Shown in pieces: positions 48,338-57,206 of a stretch of DNA of 64,000 nt; position 1 is the first letter of the stretch, and every line of letters begins with the position of its first letter. Source of the stretch: Rhizobium sp. Root1220 (GTDB lineage: Bacteria > Pseudomonadota > Alphaproteobacteria > Rhizobiales > Rhizobiaceae). The stretch spans positions 1,114-65,113 of the forward strand of contig NZ_LMDG01000002.1 of NCBI RefSeq assembly GCF_001426265.1, written 5' to 3'. The position numbers and the translations under genes are program-made. A model generated the notes under the pieces. It was given only the letters and a program-made list of their open reading frames with translations, had not been told where the DNA came from and searched no databases.

Positions 48338-49497
48338 TCCGCAGGCTGAATTTTTGCGTCAACGCCGTCTTCATGCTTCGCGGACGAGGCATCGGCGGAA
48401 GGACGCCTGCGCTTGCCCATGTACTGGCCAAGCGTTCCGACGATGCCCTTGGGCAGGAATACGGTGACCGCGACGAACAGGCCGCCGAGCGCAAACAGCC
48501 AGAATTCGGGAAACAGTCCGGTGAAGATCGTCTTGCCACCGTTGACCATGATCGCGCCGATGATCGGCCCGATCAGCGTCGAGCGACCCCCGACTGCCGT
48601 CCAGATAACCACTTCGATCGAGTTGGCCGGCGCAAATTCGCCCGGGTTGATGATGCCGACCTGCGGCACATAGAGCGCGCCGGCTATGCCCGCCATCATC
48701 GCTGACACAACGAAAGTGAAGAGCTTGTAGTGCTCGACCCGGTAGCCGAGGAAGCGCGTGCGGCTTTCCGCATCGCGGACGCCGACCAGCACCTTGCCGA
48801 ACTTCGAACGCACGATGGCGGACGCCAGCAGCAGCGACAGGGCGAGCAGGATGGCAGTGGCCGCAAACAGGGCCGCACGGGTGCCATCTGCCTGGATGTT
48901 GTAGCCGATGATATCCTTGAAATCGGTCAGGCCGTTGTTGCCGCCGAAGCCCATGTCGTTGCGGAAGAAGGCAAGCAACAGCGCGTAGGTCATCGCCTGG
49001 GTAATGATCGACAGGTAGACGCCGTTGACGCGGGAGCGGAAGGCGAACCAGCCAAACACGAAGGCCAGCAGGCCGGGCACGACAAGCACCATCAGTGCCG
49101 CGAACCAGAAGTGGTCGAATCCATACCAGAACCACGGCAGCGCCTTATAGTTCAGGAACACCATGAAGTCGGGAAGGATGGGATCGCCGTAGCTGCCTCG
49201 CGCGCCGATCTGGCGCATGAGATACATGCCCATCGCATAGCCGCCGAGCGCAAAGAAGGCGCCGTGGCCGAGCGAGAGAATGCCGCAGAAGCCCCATACG
49301 AGATCGAGTGCCAACGCCAGCAGGGCATAGGTCAGGTACTTGCCGAACAGCGACATGATGTAAGTCGGGATGTGCAGCGGGTTGGTCGGGGCTGTCATTA
49401 GGTTCAGAACAGGCACCAGCACTGCCAGCGCAAGGAGAATGACGAGTGCGACAATGATCTTGCGATCGAGCGACCGGAGAAGGAAGGCCGTAATCAT
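48334..49497 (-). CDS. urtC: Urea ABC transporter permease UrtC
   Basis: This 387-residue LivM-type permease has about ten helices, including LSLGHGAFFALGGYAMGMYLMRQIG, the UrtC-specific MVFLNYKALPWFWYGF insert and IEVVIWTAVGGRSTLIGPIIGAIMVN. The start overlaps the urtB stop by 4 bases. It pairs with UrtB in the urea channel. Confidence 0.95.
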   Translation of the reverse strand: MITAFLLRSLDRKIIVALVILLALAVLVPVLNLMTAPTNPLHIPTYIMSLFGKYLTYALLALALDLVWGFCGILSLGHGAFFALGGYAMGMYLMRQIGARGSYGDPILPDFMVFLNYKALPWFWYGFDHFWFAALMVLVVPGLLAFVFGWFAFRSRVNGVYLSIITQAMTYALLLAFFRNDMGFGGNNGLTDFKDIIGYNIQADGTRAALFAATAILLALSLLLASAIVRSKFGKVLVGVRDAESRTRFLGYRVEHYKLFTFVVSAMMAGIAGALYVPQVGIINPGEFAPANSIEVVIWTAVGGRSTLIGPIIGAIMVNGGKTIFTGLFPEFWLFALGGLFVAVTVFLPKGIVGTLGQYMGKRRRPSADASSAKHEDGVDAKIQPAE

Positions 49498-51113
49498 GCT
49501 TCCACCGCCCTTCCTTTGAGTGCGAAGAGCCCTCGCGGCCGCTTCTGGATGAAGAGTATGATGAGTACCAGGACCAGGATCTTGCCGAGCACGGCGCCGG
49601 CAAAGGGCTCAAGGAATTTGTTGACGACGCCGAGCGACAGGGCACCGACCAGCGTCCCCCAGAGATTGCCGACTCCGCCGAAGACCACGACCATGAAGCT
49701 GTCGATGATGTAGCTCTGGCCGAGGTTCGGCGAGACGTTGTCGATCTGGCTCAACGCCACGCCCGCCATGCCGGCGATACCGGAACCGAGCGCGAAGGTG
49801 AAGGCATCGACCCAGCCGGTGCGGATACCCATCGACGAGGCCATCCGGCGGTTCTGGGTAACCGCGCGCATCTGAAGACCGAAGGCAGACCGCTTGAGCA
49901 GCAGCAGCAATGTCACGAAGACCGCCATCGAGAAAACGATGATCCAGAGCCGGTTCCAGGTGATCGAGAGGCCGCCGAATTCGAAGGCACCTGACATCCA
50001 GCTCGGATTGCGAACCTCACGGTTCGTCGGCCCGAAGATCGAACGAACGGCCTGCTGCAGGATCAGCGAAACGCCCCAGGTCGCCAAGAGCGTCTCAAGC
50101 GGCCGGCCGTAGAGATAGCGGATCACCGAGCGCTCGATCACCAGGCCGACCAGCCCCGTAAACAGGAACGCGGCGGGAACGGCGAATGCCAGCGAGTAGG
50201 TAGCGAGGCCCGGGAATGCAGAGGTGATGTATTCCTGCACGACATAGGTCGTGTAGGCGCCGATCATCACCATTTCGCCATGCGCCATGTTGATGACACC
50301 CATGACGCCGAATGTGATGGCAAGTCCGATGGCGGCAAGTAGCAGCACGGAGCCGAGCGACAGGCCGTACCAGACGTTCTGGACGACATCCCATAGTGCC
50401 AGGCTGCGGTTGATCGAATTGATGTGAGCCTGGATCCCGCCCTTGAGCTCCTCCGGCGCGGTATCCATCGCAGCCGTCAGGATGGTGAGTGCGTTGCGTC
50501 CACCACGGGCCGCGATCGTATCGATGGCGGACTTCTTGTCGGCCGCGCTGACATCGCTCTTAAGCATCATCACCGCACGGGCGGCTTCCATCGTGTTCTT
50601 GATTTCGAGGTCTTTTTCATCGGCCAGGGCAGCGTTCAGGAGATCCAGGTTCGACGGATCGGCATCCCTGAGCAACCCTTGCGCGGCTGTCAGTCGCGCA
50701 CCACGATCCGGCCTCAGCAGCGTCAGCTGGCTCATCGCAGAGCTGATGACGCCGCGCAGCGAATTGTTGATCCTGATCTTCGACATGTAGTCGGGATCGA
50801 TATCGGCGACCACATCGCCGGAAATGGGGTCGGCAAAGGTCGGCTCATCCTCAGTGCCGCCTTGGACGAGTACCGGGCCGCCGCTTTCGGAATTGATATA
50901 AAGTTGTCCATCGCTCAACTGTTGCAGAATCTGGCTGACAAGCGGATCCTTGGACGCGACCAGCGCCTTGATGGCGGCTTCGCGTTCCGGGAAATCTCCG
51001 ACGCCGAGCGCGTCTATCAGCGGGTGGATATCTTCATGTGCTTTCAGCACCGTCGCGAAGGCCGGCATTGCCAGGCAAAGCGTCAGAAGCAAAATCTTGA
51101 TGGCGCGATACAT
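49494..51113 (-). CDS. urtB: Urea ABC transporter permease UrtB with N-terminal periplasmic domain
   Basis: This 539-residue protein starts with a signal-like helix (ILLLTLCLAMPAFATVLKA), then about 220 hydrophilic helical residues with HEAT-like character (GVGDFPEREAAIKALVASKDPLVSQILQQL... RGVISSAMSQLTLLRPDRGARLTAAQGLLRDADPSNLDLL). The LivH-type core follows (GLSLGSVLLLAAIGLAITFGVMGVINMAHGEMVMIGAYTTYVVQEYI). The long N-terminal part is a known UrtB trait. It is separated from urtA by a stable hairpin. Confidence 0.94.
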   Translation of the reverse strand: MYRAIKILLLTLCLAMPAFATVLKAHEDIHPLIDALGVGDFPEREAAIKALVASKDPLVSQILQQLSDGQLYINSESGGPVLVQGGTEDEPTFADPISGDVVADIDPDYMSKIRINNSLRGVISSAMSQLTLLRPDRGARLTAAQGLLRDADPSNLDLLNAALADEKDLEIKNTMEAARAVMMLKSDVSAADKKSAIDTIAARGGRNALTILTAAMDTAPEELKGGIQAHINSINRSLALWDVVQNVWYGLSLGSVLLLAAIGLAITFGVMGVINMAHGEMVMIGAYTTYVVQEYITSAFPGLATYSLAFAVPAAFLFTGLVGLVIERSVIRYLYGRPLETLLATWGVSLILQQAVRSIFGPTNREVRNPSWMSGAFEFGGLSITWNRLWIIVFSMAVFVTLLLLLKRSAFGLQMRAVTQNRRMASSMGIRTGWVDAFTFALGSGIAGMAGVALSQIDNVSPNLGQSYIIDSFMVVVFGGVGNLWGTLVGALSLGVVNKFLEPFAGAVLGKILVLVLIILFIQKRPRGLFALKGRAVEA

Positions 51114-51243
51114 CGGCTCTCTTGCCTCGGTTATCGTTGGCCTTCCGGCGCAATCGGGAAAAATGGGCCTTCATTTCGGGGGCGATCCAGAAACGCGGAC
51201 CGTTTGCCGTCCGAAGCATCAAGGCAGCACTTCGGAGAGATGG

Positions 51244-51279
51244 AGCTTCCGCCCGGACAGGAGGGGCCGGGCGGAAGCT
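51244..51279 (-). terminator. Hairpin between urtA and urtB (attenuator/mRNA stabiliser)
   Basis: The 13-base arms AGCTTCCGCCCGG and CCGGGCGGAAGCT surround a 10-base loop, 33 bases past the urtA stop. There is no T-run. Such hairpins commonly protect the abundant binding-protein mRNA while letting some transcription pass to the permease genes. Confidence 0.75.
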
Positions 51280-51311
51280 GATTCAGGCTATTAGAGTGAC
51301 GGGGTTCGCAC

Positions 51312-52604
51312 TCAGGAGCCCTTGCCGCCGCACTTGCCCGTCGCGACATTGAAATTGCCGCAGTTCATGGGCTTGCGCCAATCGGAGATCAGGTCCTTGG
51401 AATCCGGCAGGTAGTCCGACCATTCGTCGCCAACCACAGCAGGGGTTTGCTGGACGATTTCGAACTGGCCATCGCCCTGGATTTCTCCAATGAGGACCGG
51501 CTTGGTGATGTGGTGGTTCGGCATGACTGTCGCGTAGCCACCCGAAAGGTTCGGAACCGTGGTGCCGATGATCGTGTCGAGAACCGCGTCGGTGTCGGTC
51601 GTTCCGGCAGCCTGGACGGCCTTAACCCAAGCATTGAAGCCGATATAGGCAGCTTCCATCGGGTCGTTGGTCACGCGCTTGTCGTTCTTGGTGTAGGCAT
51701 GCCATTCCTTGATGAACTTCTTGTTCGCCGGGCTTTCGACCGACTCGAAGTAGTTCCAGGCAGCGAGGTGGCCGACCAGCGGCTTGGTGTCGAGACCGGC
51801 AAGTTCTTCTTCACCGACCGAGAAGGCGACGACCGGAATGTCGGTTGCCTTGACGCCCTGGTTTCCGAGTTCCTTGTAGAATGGAACGTTGGCGTCGCCG
51901 TTGATGGTCGAGACGACGGCAGTCTTCTTGCCGGCACCGCCGAATTCCTTGATCTTGGACACTTCGGTCTGCCAATCTGAGAAGCCGAACGGCGTGTAAT
52001 TGATGATGATGTCTTCCTTCGGAATGCCCTTGGCGATCAAGTAGGCTTCCAGGATCTTGTTGGTGGTGCGCGGGTAGACGTAGTCGGTGCCTTCCAGAAC
52101 GAAGCGCTTAACGCCTTCCTTTTCCATCAGGTAGTCGACAGCCGGGATAGCCTGCTGGTTCGGAGCGGCACCGGTGTAGAAGATGTTGCGCGAGGACTCT
52201 TCGCCTTCATACTGAACCGGGTAGAACAGGATGGAGTTGAGCTCTTCGAATACGGGCAGAACCGACTTGCGCGACGACGATGTCCAGCAACCGAACACGG
52301 CCGCGACCTTGTCTTTCTCGATCAGCTCTCGTGCCTTTTCGGCAAACAGCGGCCAGTCGGAAGCCGGATCGACGACGACGGCTTCGAGCTTCTTGCCGAG
52401 AAGGCCGCCCTTCTTGTTCTGCTCGTCAATGAGCATCAGCATGGCGTCTTTCAGCGTCGTCTCGGAGATCGCCATCGTGCCGGACAGCGAATGGAGAACG
52501 CCGACCTTGATGGTGTCGTCGGCCGCAACGGCTCCATGGAATGCGGCCGAAGCCGACATGACGGCGCCGAGAACGGCACCCGAAACATATGATCTCAGAT
52601 TCAT
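51312..52604 (-). CDS. urtA: Urea ABC transporter substrate-binding protein UrtA
   Basis: This 430-residue exported protein has a signal peptide (YVSGAVLGAVMSASAAFHGAVAA) and the urea-binding pattern IKVGVLHSLSGTMAISETTLKDAMLMLIDEQNKKGGLLGKKLEAVVVDPASDWPLFAEKA, then FGCWTSSSRKSVLPVFEELNSILFYPVQYEGEESSRNIFYTGAAPNQQ. ATG 52604 (GAGGGGATC upstream) gives the proper signal peptide. It is the first gene of the urt-ure island, divergent from the NCS1-kinase gene. Confidence 0.96.
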   Translation of the reverse strand: MNLRSYVSGAVLGAVMSASAAFHGAVAADDTIKVGVLHSLSGTMAISETTLKDAMLMLIDEQNKKGGLLGKKLEAVVVDPASDWPLFAEKARELIEKDKVAAVFGCWTSSSRKSVLPVFEELNSILFYPVQYEGEESSRNIFYTGAAPNQQAIPAVDYLMEKEGVKRFVLEGTDYVYPRTTNKILEAYLIAKGIPKEDIIINYTPFGFSDWQTEVSKIKEFGGAGKKTAVVSTINGDANVPFYKELGNQGVKATDIPVVAFSVGEEELAGLDTKPLVGHLAAWNYFESVESPANKKFIKEWHAYTKNDKRVTNDPMEAAYIGFNAWVKAVQAAGTTDTDAVLDTIIGTTVPNLSGGYATVMPNHHITKPVLIGEIQGDGQFEIVQQTPAVVGDEWSDYLPDSKDLISDWRKPMNCGNFNVATGKCGGKGS

Positions 52605-52744
52605 CTGGTTGATCCCCTCTTCTTGTTCAACAACAGACCGAAAACGGAAGTTAACTGTTGCTCGGGGGACTATCCGGTGCTGCACTGCGAAAACGTATAC
52701 GTGATATGACGTAGTAGACGGGGCGAAATGTGCAGTTTTGCGCT

Positions 52745-52766
52745 GCGGTGCACTCTTAAGCACCGC
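52745..52766. promoter_or_regulatory. Inverted repeat GCGGTGC-N8-GCACCGC in the urtA/NCS1-kinase gap
   Basis: Perfect 7+7 dyad with an 8-base spacer, located 56 bases upstream of the chosen kinase start and about 140 bases upstream of urtA. It has the half-sites of an NtrC-like site (GCACC/GGTGC) but in the opposite order. The short palindrome ACGTATACGT (52693-52702) lies nearby. One of them could be the target of the adjacent LuxR-type regulator. Confidence 0.4.
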
Positions 52767-52821
52767 GCCGATCCATGTTACGAACATGCCACAAGGGGAA
52801 CAAAGGGGCCGAAACACAGGC

Positions 52822-55800
52822 ATGGCAGCGCGGCAACGCATTATCCCGGTCAGACGGGAGTACAACCGCTGGGTCGCCAACCAGACGCTGGAAGACTACG
52901 CGCTGCGTTTTACGGCAAAGAGCGCGCGGCAATTCTCGTCTCAACGCATCTCGCAAACGGCGATCGGCGCCATTTCCTTCCTCGCGCTCGAGGCGATCGG
53001 CGGAGCGATCACGCTCTCCTACGGCACGACCAACGCCTTTTTCGCCATCATCGTCGCCAGCATTGCCATGCTCGCCATCGGCCTGCCGATCAGCCGCTAT
53101 GCTATCCGTCACGGCGTCGATATCGACCTTCTGACCCGCGGTGCCAGCTTCGGCTATATCGGCTCGACGATCACCTCGCTGATCTATGCCAGCTTCACCT
53201 TCATGCTGTTTGCGATCGAGGCATCGATCATGTCCGGCGCTCTCGAGCTGACACTCGGCATTCCGCTTTGGATCGGCTATATCATCAGTTCCGTCATGGT
53301 GATCCCGCTGGTGACTCACGGCGTCCGTCTGATCAGCCGGTTTCAATTGCTGACGCAGCCCTTCTGGATCGTCCTCAATATCCTGCCATTCATCTTCATC
53401 GCCGTGATGGACTGGGAGAAGTTCGATCTCTGGCGCGCCTTCGCCGGCATCCGCCATGCTTCCGGTCCGCCGGGCACCGTCGCGCCATTCGATCTTGTGG
53501 AGTTCGGCGCAGCCTCCGCCGTCATTCTGGCACTGATGTCGCAGATCGGCGAGCAGGCGGACTTCCTGCGCTTCCTGCCACCGGAAAAGCAGCGCAACTG
53601 GCGCCACCGCCTCGCCGTCTTCCTCGCCGGCCCCGGTTGGGTGATCATCGGTGCGCCGAAACTGCTCGCCGGTTCCTTCCTTGTCGTCCTCACATTCGCC
53701 TCCGGCGTGCCTGCCGACCGCGCGGCCGATCCGGCACAGATGTATCTGACTGCGTTCGGTTACATGATCCCCTGGCACAACGCCGCACTGTTGCTGATGG
53801 CCGCGTTTGTGGTCGTCTCTCAGCTGAAGATAAACGTGATGAACGCCTATGCCGGCTCTCTTGCCTGGTCGAACTTCTTCTCCCGGCTGACACACAGCCA
53901 TCCCGGCCGGGTCATCTGGCTCGTCTTCAACGTGGCGATCGCCCTGCTCCTGATGGAGCTCGGGATCTACAAGTTGCTCGAGGAAACGCTAGGGATCTTC
54001 TCGATCATCGCCATGGCGTGGCTCTGCACGATCTCCGCCGATCTCTTCATCAACAAGCCGCTCGGCCTTGCCCCTCCCGGCATTGAGTTCAAGCGCGCTC
54101 ATCTCTACGACATCAATCCGGTCGGCCTCGGTGCGATGACGCTGTCGGCAGCCATTGCGCTGACGGCGCACTTCGGCGTCTTCGGCGCGATCGCCGCCTC
54201 GCTCGCGCCTTACATCACGCTCTTTGTCGCCCTCATCGCATCGCCGCTGATTGCCTGGGGCACGAAGGGAAAGTTCTACCTCGCCCGCAAGCCGCGCCAC
54301 AGCTGGAAGAACCTGACAAACATCACCTGTTCGGTCTGTGAGCACCCCTTCGAGCCGGAGGACATGGCGTGGTGTCCAGCCTATGCTGCGCCGATCTGCT
54401 CGCTCTGCTGTTCGCTGGATAGCCGCTGCCACGACATGTGCAAGCCGAAGGCGCACCTCAATGCTCAGGTGGGCACCGTCGCGAGAGCCGTACTGCCGAG
54501 AAGTGTCGTGCAGAAGCTGACCACGCGCCTCGGCCGCTACGGCATCGCGGTGGTACTGGCGCTGACTGCGGTCGGCGCCATCCTGGCAATGATCGCACAC
54601 CAGGTGTCCTCCGCCTCGCCGGAGACCGGCGAGGTCGTCAACCGCACGATCCTGATCGTATTCTTCGTCTTTGCCGTCATCGCCGGGATCGTTTGCTGGT
54701 TCTACGTCCTGGCGCACGACAGCCGGGTGGTGGCAGAAGAGGAGTCCTCGCGCCAGAACACTCTGCTGCTGAAGGAGATCGCCGCCCATAAGAAAACCGA
54801 TGCGGCGCTGCAGACCGCCAAGGAAACGGCCGAGGCCGCCAACCGTGCAAAGAGCCGATATGTCGTCGGCCTCAGTCACGAACTTCGCACGCCGCTCAAC
54901 GCAGTCCTCGGCTACGCGCAGATTCTCGAACGCGACGACACCATACCGCCGCCGCGCCAATCCTCCATCAAGGTCATCCGGCGCAGCGCCGAGCACCTTT
55001 CCGGCCTGATCGACGGCCTGCTCGACATCTCGAAGATCGAAGCTGGCCGCCTGCAGGTCTATTCGAACGAGATCAATATCCAGGACTTCCTGGATCAGAT
55101 CGTCGACATGTTCCGGCCCCAAGCTCAGGCCAAGGGCCTGACCTTCAACCACCACCGCGCGCCTGCCCTGCCGCAGTTCGTGCGAACCGACGAAAAGCGG
55201 CTGCGCCAGATTCTCGTCAACCTGCTCTCGAACGCCATCAAGTTCACCGATGAGGGCAGCGTCGCCTTCGACGTCGGCTATCGCAGCCAGGTTGCGACCT
55301 TCACCGTTTCCGATACCGGCCGCGGCATCACCGAGGAGGATCTGGGTCGCATCTACGAGCCTTTCCAGCGCGGCGAGGCCGAAAGCATCCGTCCCATGCC
55401 TGGCCTTGGCCTCGGCCTGACGATCACACAATTGCTCACCAACACGCTTGGGGGAGAGATTTCGGCGACCAGTGAACGGGATCGAGGCTCGACGTTCCGT
55501 GTTCGTCTGATGCTATCGGCCGTCCTGCGCGAAATGACGCCAGCGCCGCAGGAAAAGAAAATCGTCAGCTACGATGGACCGCGGCGCACCATTGTGATTG
55601 TCGACGACAACGAAGATCACCGCGAAATGATGCGGGAAATCCTCGCACCCCTCGACTTCATCGTGCTGACAGCGGCAGGCGGCACGGAATGTCTGACGCT
55701 GATCGAGGGCATCCAGCCGGATCTTTTCCTTGTCGACATCCGGATGCCGGGCATGAACGGCTGGCAACTTGCCTCCCGACTGCGGGAAGCCGGGCAGACG

Positions 55801-56208
55801 TCGCCGGTCGTGATGCTCTCCGCCAATATCGGCGATGCCGCAGCCCACAGCGACAGCGATGACAGCCACAATGACGCGATCGGCAAGCCTGTCGACATCA
55901 AGCAGCTGCGCGACAAGCTGGCGCTGCATCTCGGCCTCAAATGGATCTACGCGCAGTCTATCCGGCCCGCTGCCGTGAAACTCGAACAGCCGATGCGCAG
56001 CCCCGGCGTCGCGCACGTACAGGAACTCCTGCGGCTTGGTGAGATTGGCTACATCAGGGGTATCGAAGCCAAGCTGGCCGACCTTGCCAAGGAGGAGGCA
56101 AATCAGCCATTTACAGAGGAACTTCGCGCTTATGTTGCCGCCTTCGATCTCAACGGCTTCATGAGCTTCCTCCACCGCTTCGACGAAAAGGTAGAACCCA
56201 TTGGCTGA
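52822..56208 (+). CDS. NCS1 nucleobase-permease/hybrid histidine kinase chimera
   Basis: This 1128-residue protein joins four parts. First is an NCS1 (purine-cytosine-permease family) domain of about 12 helices, residues 1-490 (FSSQRISQTAIGAISFLALEAIGGAITLSYGTTNAFFAIIVASIAML; MSQIGEQADFLRFLPPE). Second is a Cys-rich cluster (Cys503, 506, 518, 526, 529, 530, 536, 540). Third, after two more helices, is a HisKA kinase with His686 (GLSHELRTPLNAVLGYAQILE) and a complete HATPase_c. Fourth is a receiver with Asp972 (LFLVDIRMPG). ATG 52822 is chosen; 52738 and 52786 are alternatives. Its stop overlaps the response-regulator start. It probably senses or transports a purine, pyrimidine or hydantoin-like nitrogen source and controls urea or related genes. 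Confidence 0.88.
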   Translation: MAARQRIIPVRREYNRWVANQTLEDYALRFTAKSARQFSSQRISQTAIGAISFLALEAIGGAITLSYGTTNAFFAIIVASIAMLAIGLPISRYAIRHGVDIDLLTRGASFGYIGSTITSLIYASFTFMLFAIEASIMSGALELTLGIPLWIGYIISSVMVIPLVTHGVRLISRFQLLTQPFWIVLNILPFIFIAVMDWEKFDLWRAFAGIRHASGPPGTVAPFDLVEFGAASAVILALMSQIGEQADFLRFLPPEKQRNWRHRLAVFLAGPGWVIIGAPKLLAGSFLVVLTFASGVPADRAADPAQMYLTAFGYMIPWHNAALLLMAAFVVVSQLKINVMNAYAGSLAWSNFFSRLTHSHPGRVIWLVFNVAIALLLMELGIYKLLEETLGIFSIIAMAWLCTISADLFINKPLGLAPPGIEFKRAHLYDINPVGLGAMTLSAAIALTAHFGVFGAIAASLAPYITLFVALIASPLIAWGTKGKFYLARKPRHSWKNLTNITCSVCEHPFEPEDMAWCPAYAAPICSLCCSLDSRCHDMCKPKAHLNAQVGTVARAVLPRSVVQKLTTRLGRYGIAVVLALTAVGAILAMIAHQVSSASPETGEVVNRTILIVFFVFAVIAGIVCWFYVLAHDSRVVAEEESSRQNTLLLKEIAAHKKTDAALQTAKETAEAANRAKSRYVVGLSHELRTPLNAVLGYAQILERDDTIPPPRQSSIKVIRRSAEHLSGLIDGLLDISKIEAGRLQVYSNEINIQDFLDQIVDMFRPQAQAKGLTFNHHRAPALPQFVRTDEKRLRQILVNLLSNAIKFTDEGSVAFDVGYRSQVATFTVSDTGRGITEEDLGRIYEPFQRGEAESIRPMPGLGLGLTITQLLTNTLGGEISATSERDRGSTFRVRLMLSAVLREMTPAPQEKKIVSYDGPRRTIVIVDDNEDHREMMREILAPLDFIVLTAAGGTECLTLIEGIQPDLFLVDIRMPGMNGWQLASRLREAGQTSPVVMLSANIGDAAAHSDSDDSHNDAIGKPVDIKQLRDKLALHLGLKWIYAQSIRPAAVKLEQPMRSPGVAHVQELLRLGEIGYIRGIEAKLADLAKEEANQPFTEELRAYVAAFDLNGFMSFLHRFDEKVEPIG

Positions 56209-57112
56209 ACGTCCGCGCGATATCGTTCTTTTGGTTGACGACTCGCCGGAGGCGCTGGGGTTCCTGACGGATGCGCTGGAACAATCCGGCTTCTCGGTGC
56301 TGATTGCGACCTCGGGATGGGCAGCATTGAGTATTGTCGAACGCATTACGCCCGATCTGATCCTGCTCGACGCCGTCATGCCATTGATGGATGGCTTTGA
56401 AACCTGCCGTAAGGTGAAATCCAACCCCGCGGTCAGTCAGATACCGGTTATCTTCATGACCGGTCTGACGGAAACTGAGCATGTGGTGCACGCGCTGGAA
56501 TCCGGCGGCGTCGACTACCTGACGAAGCCGATCAACATCGACGAACTACGCGCACGTATCGGTGTCCATCTTAAGAATGCGCGGTCGGCGCAGAGTGCCC
56601 GTGTCGCGCTCGATGCAGCCGGTCGGCATCTTCTCGCAGTCAAGGGTGACGGCAGCATTCATTGGTCAACCCCGCAGGCAACCCGCCTCGTCAACGCCGC
56701 GATAGGCAGCGACGACGGTATGGATACGCTGGTCGAGGCGATTGCCGGCTGGATGGCGACGCGTGTCGCGGCCGGACGAGACAGCGCTTTTGCTGTTACG
56801 CATGGCGGGCAAGAGGTGCTTCACCTCTCGTTCCTGGGAACCATAGGTCCGGACGAATATCTCTTCCGCCTGACCGCCACCAATCAGCGCGCCGACGATC
56901 AGGTGCTTCGACAACACTTCGCACTCACCCATAGGGAGTCCGAGGTATTGCTGTGGATCGCCAAAGGCAAGGCAAACCGGGATATCGGTGAGATATTGGG
57001 GCTTTCTGCTCGCACAGTGAACAAGCATCTCGAACAAATCTACGTCAAGCTCGGCGTCGAAAATCGCGCGTCGGCTGCCGTAAAGGCGGCACATGTGCTG
57101 CATGAGATGTGA
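56201..57112 (+). CDS. Response regulator with LuxR-type DNA-binding domain
   Basis: This 303-residue protein starts at TTG 56201, overlapping the kinase stop by 8 bases. The receiver (residues 8-125) has the acidic pair in LVDDSP, phospho-acceptor Asp57 (LILLDAVMP) and Lys in YLTKPI. A middle segment of about 90 residues (HLLAVKGDGSIHWSTPQATRLV...) looks PAS-like. A LuxR helix-turn-helix ends it: LTHRESEVLLWIAKGKANRDIGEILGLSARTVNKHLEQIYVKLGVENRASAAVKA. It is the cognate output of the NCS1-kinase; the target genes are probably those adjacent. Confidence 0.9.
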   Translation: MAERPRDIVLLVDDSPEALGFLTDALEQSGFSVLIATSGWAALSIVERITPDLILLDAVMPLMDGFETCRKVKSNPAVSQIPVIFMTGLTETEHVVHALESGGVDYLTKPINIDELRARIGVHLKNARSAQSARVALDAAGRHLLAVKGDGSIHWSTPQATRLVNAAIGSDDGMDTLVEAIAGWMATRVAAGRDSAFAVTHGGQEVLHLSFLGTIGPDEYLFRLTATNQRADDQVLRQHFALTHRESEVLLWIAKGKANRDIGEILGLSARTVNKHLEQIYVKLGVENRASAAVKAAHVLHEM

Positions 57113-57206
57113 AGACGACCACCGGTCGATGAAACGCCGGCAAGCTAGCTCGCCACCGGCGTAAAGACGGTTAGACCCTACAGCAATTCCCGAGAAAGAA
57201 GGGCGG

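Noticed and set aside
52605..52821. Sigma-54 promoter or canonical NtrC site for urtA
   Set aside because: No TGGCAC-N5-TTGC pattern, and the GGTGC/GCACC halves are in the wrong order for NtrC.
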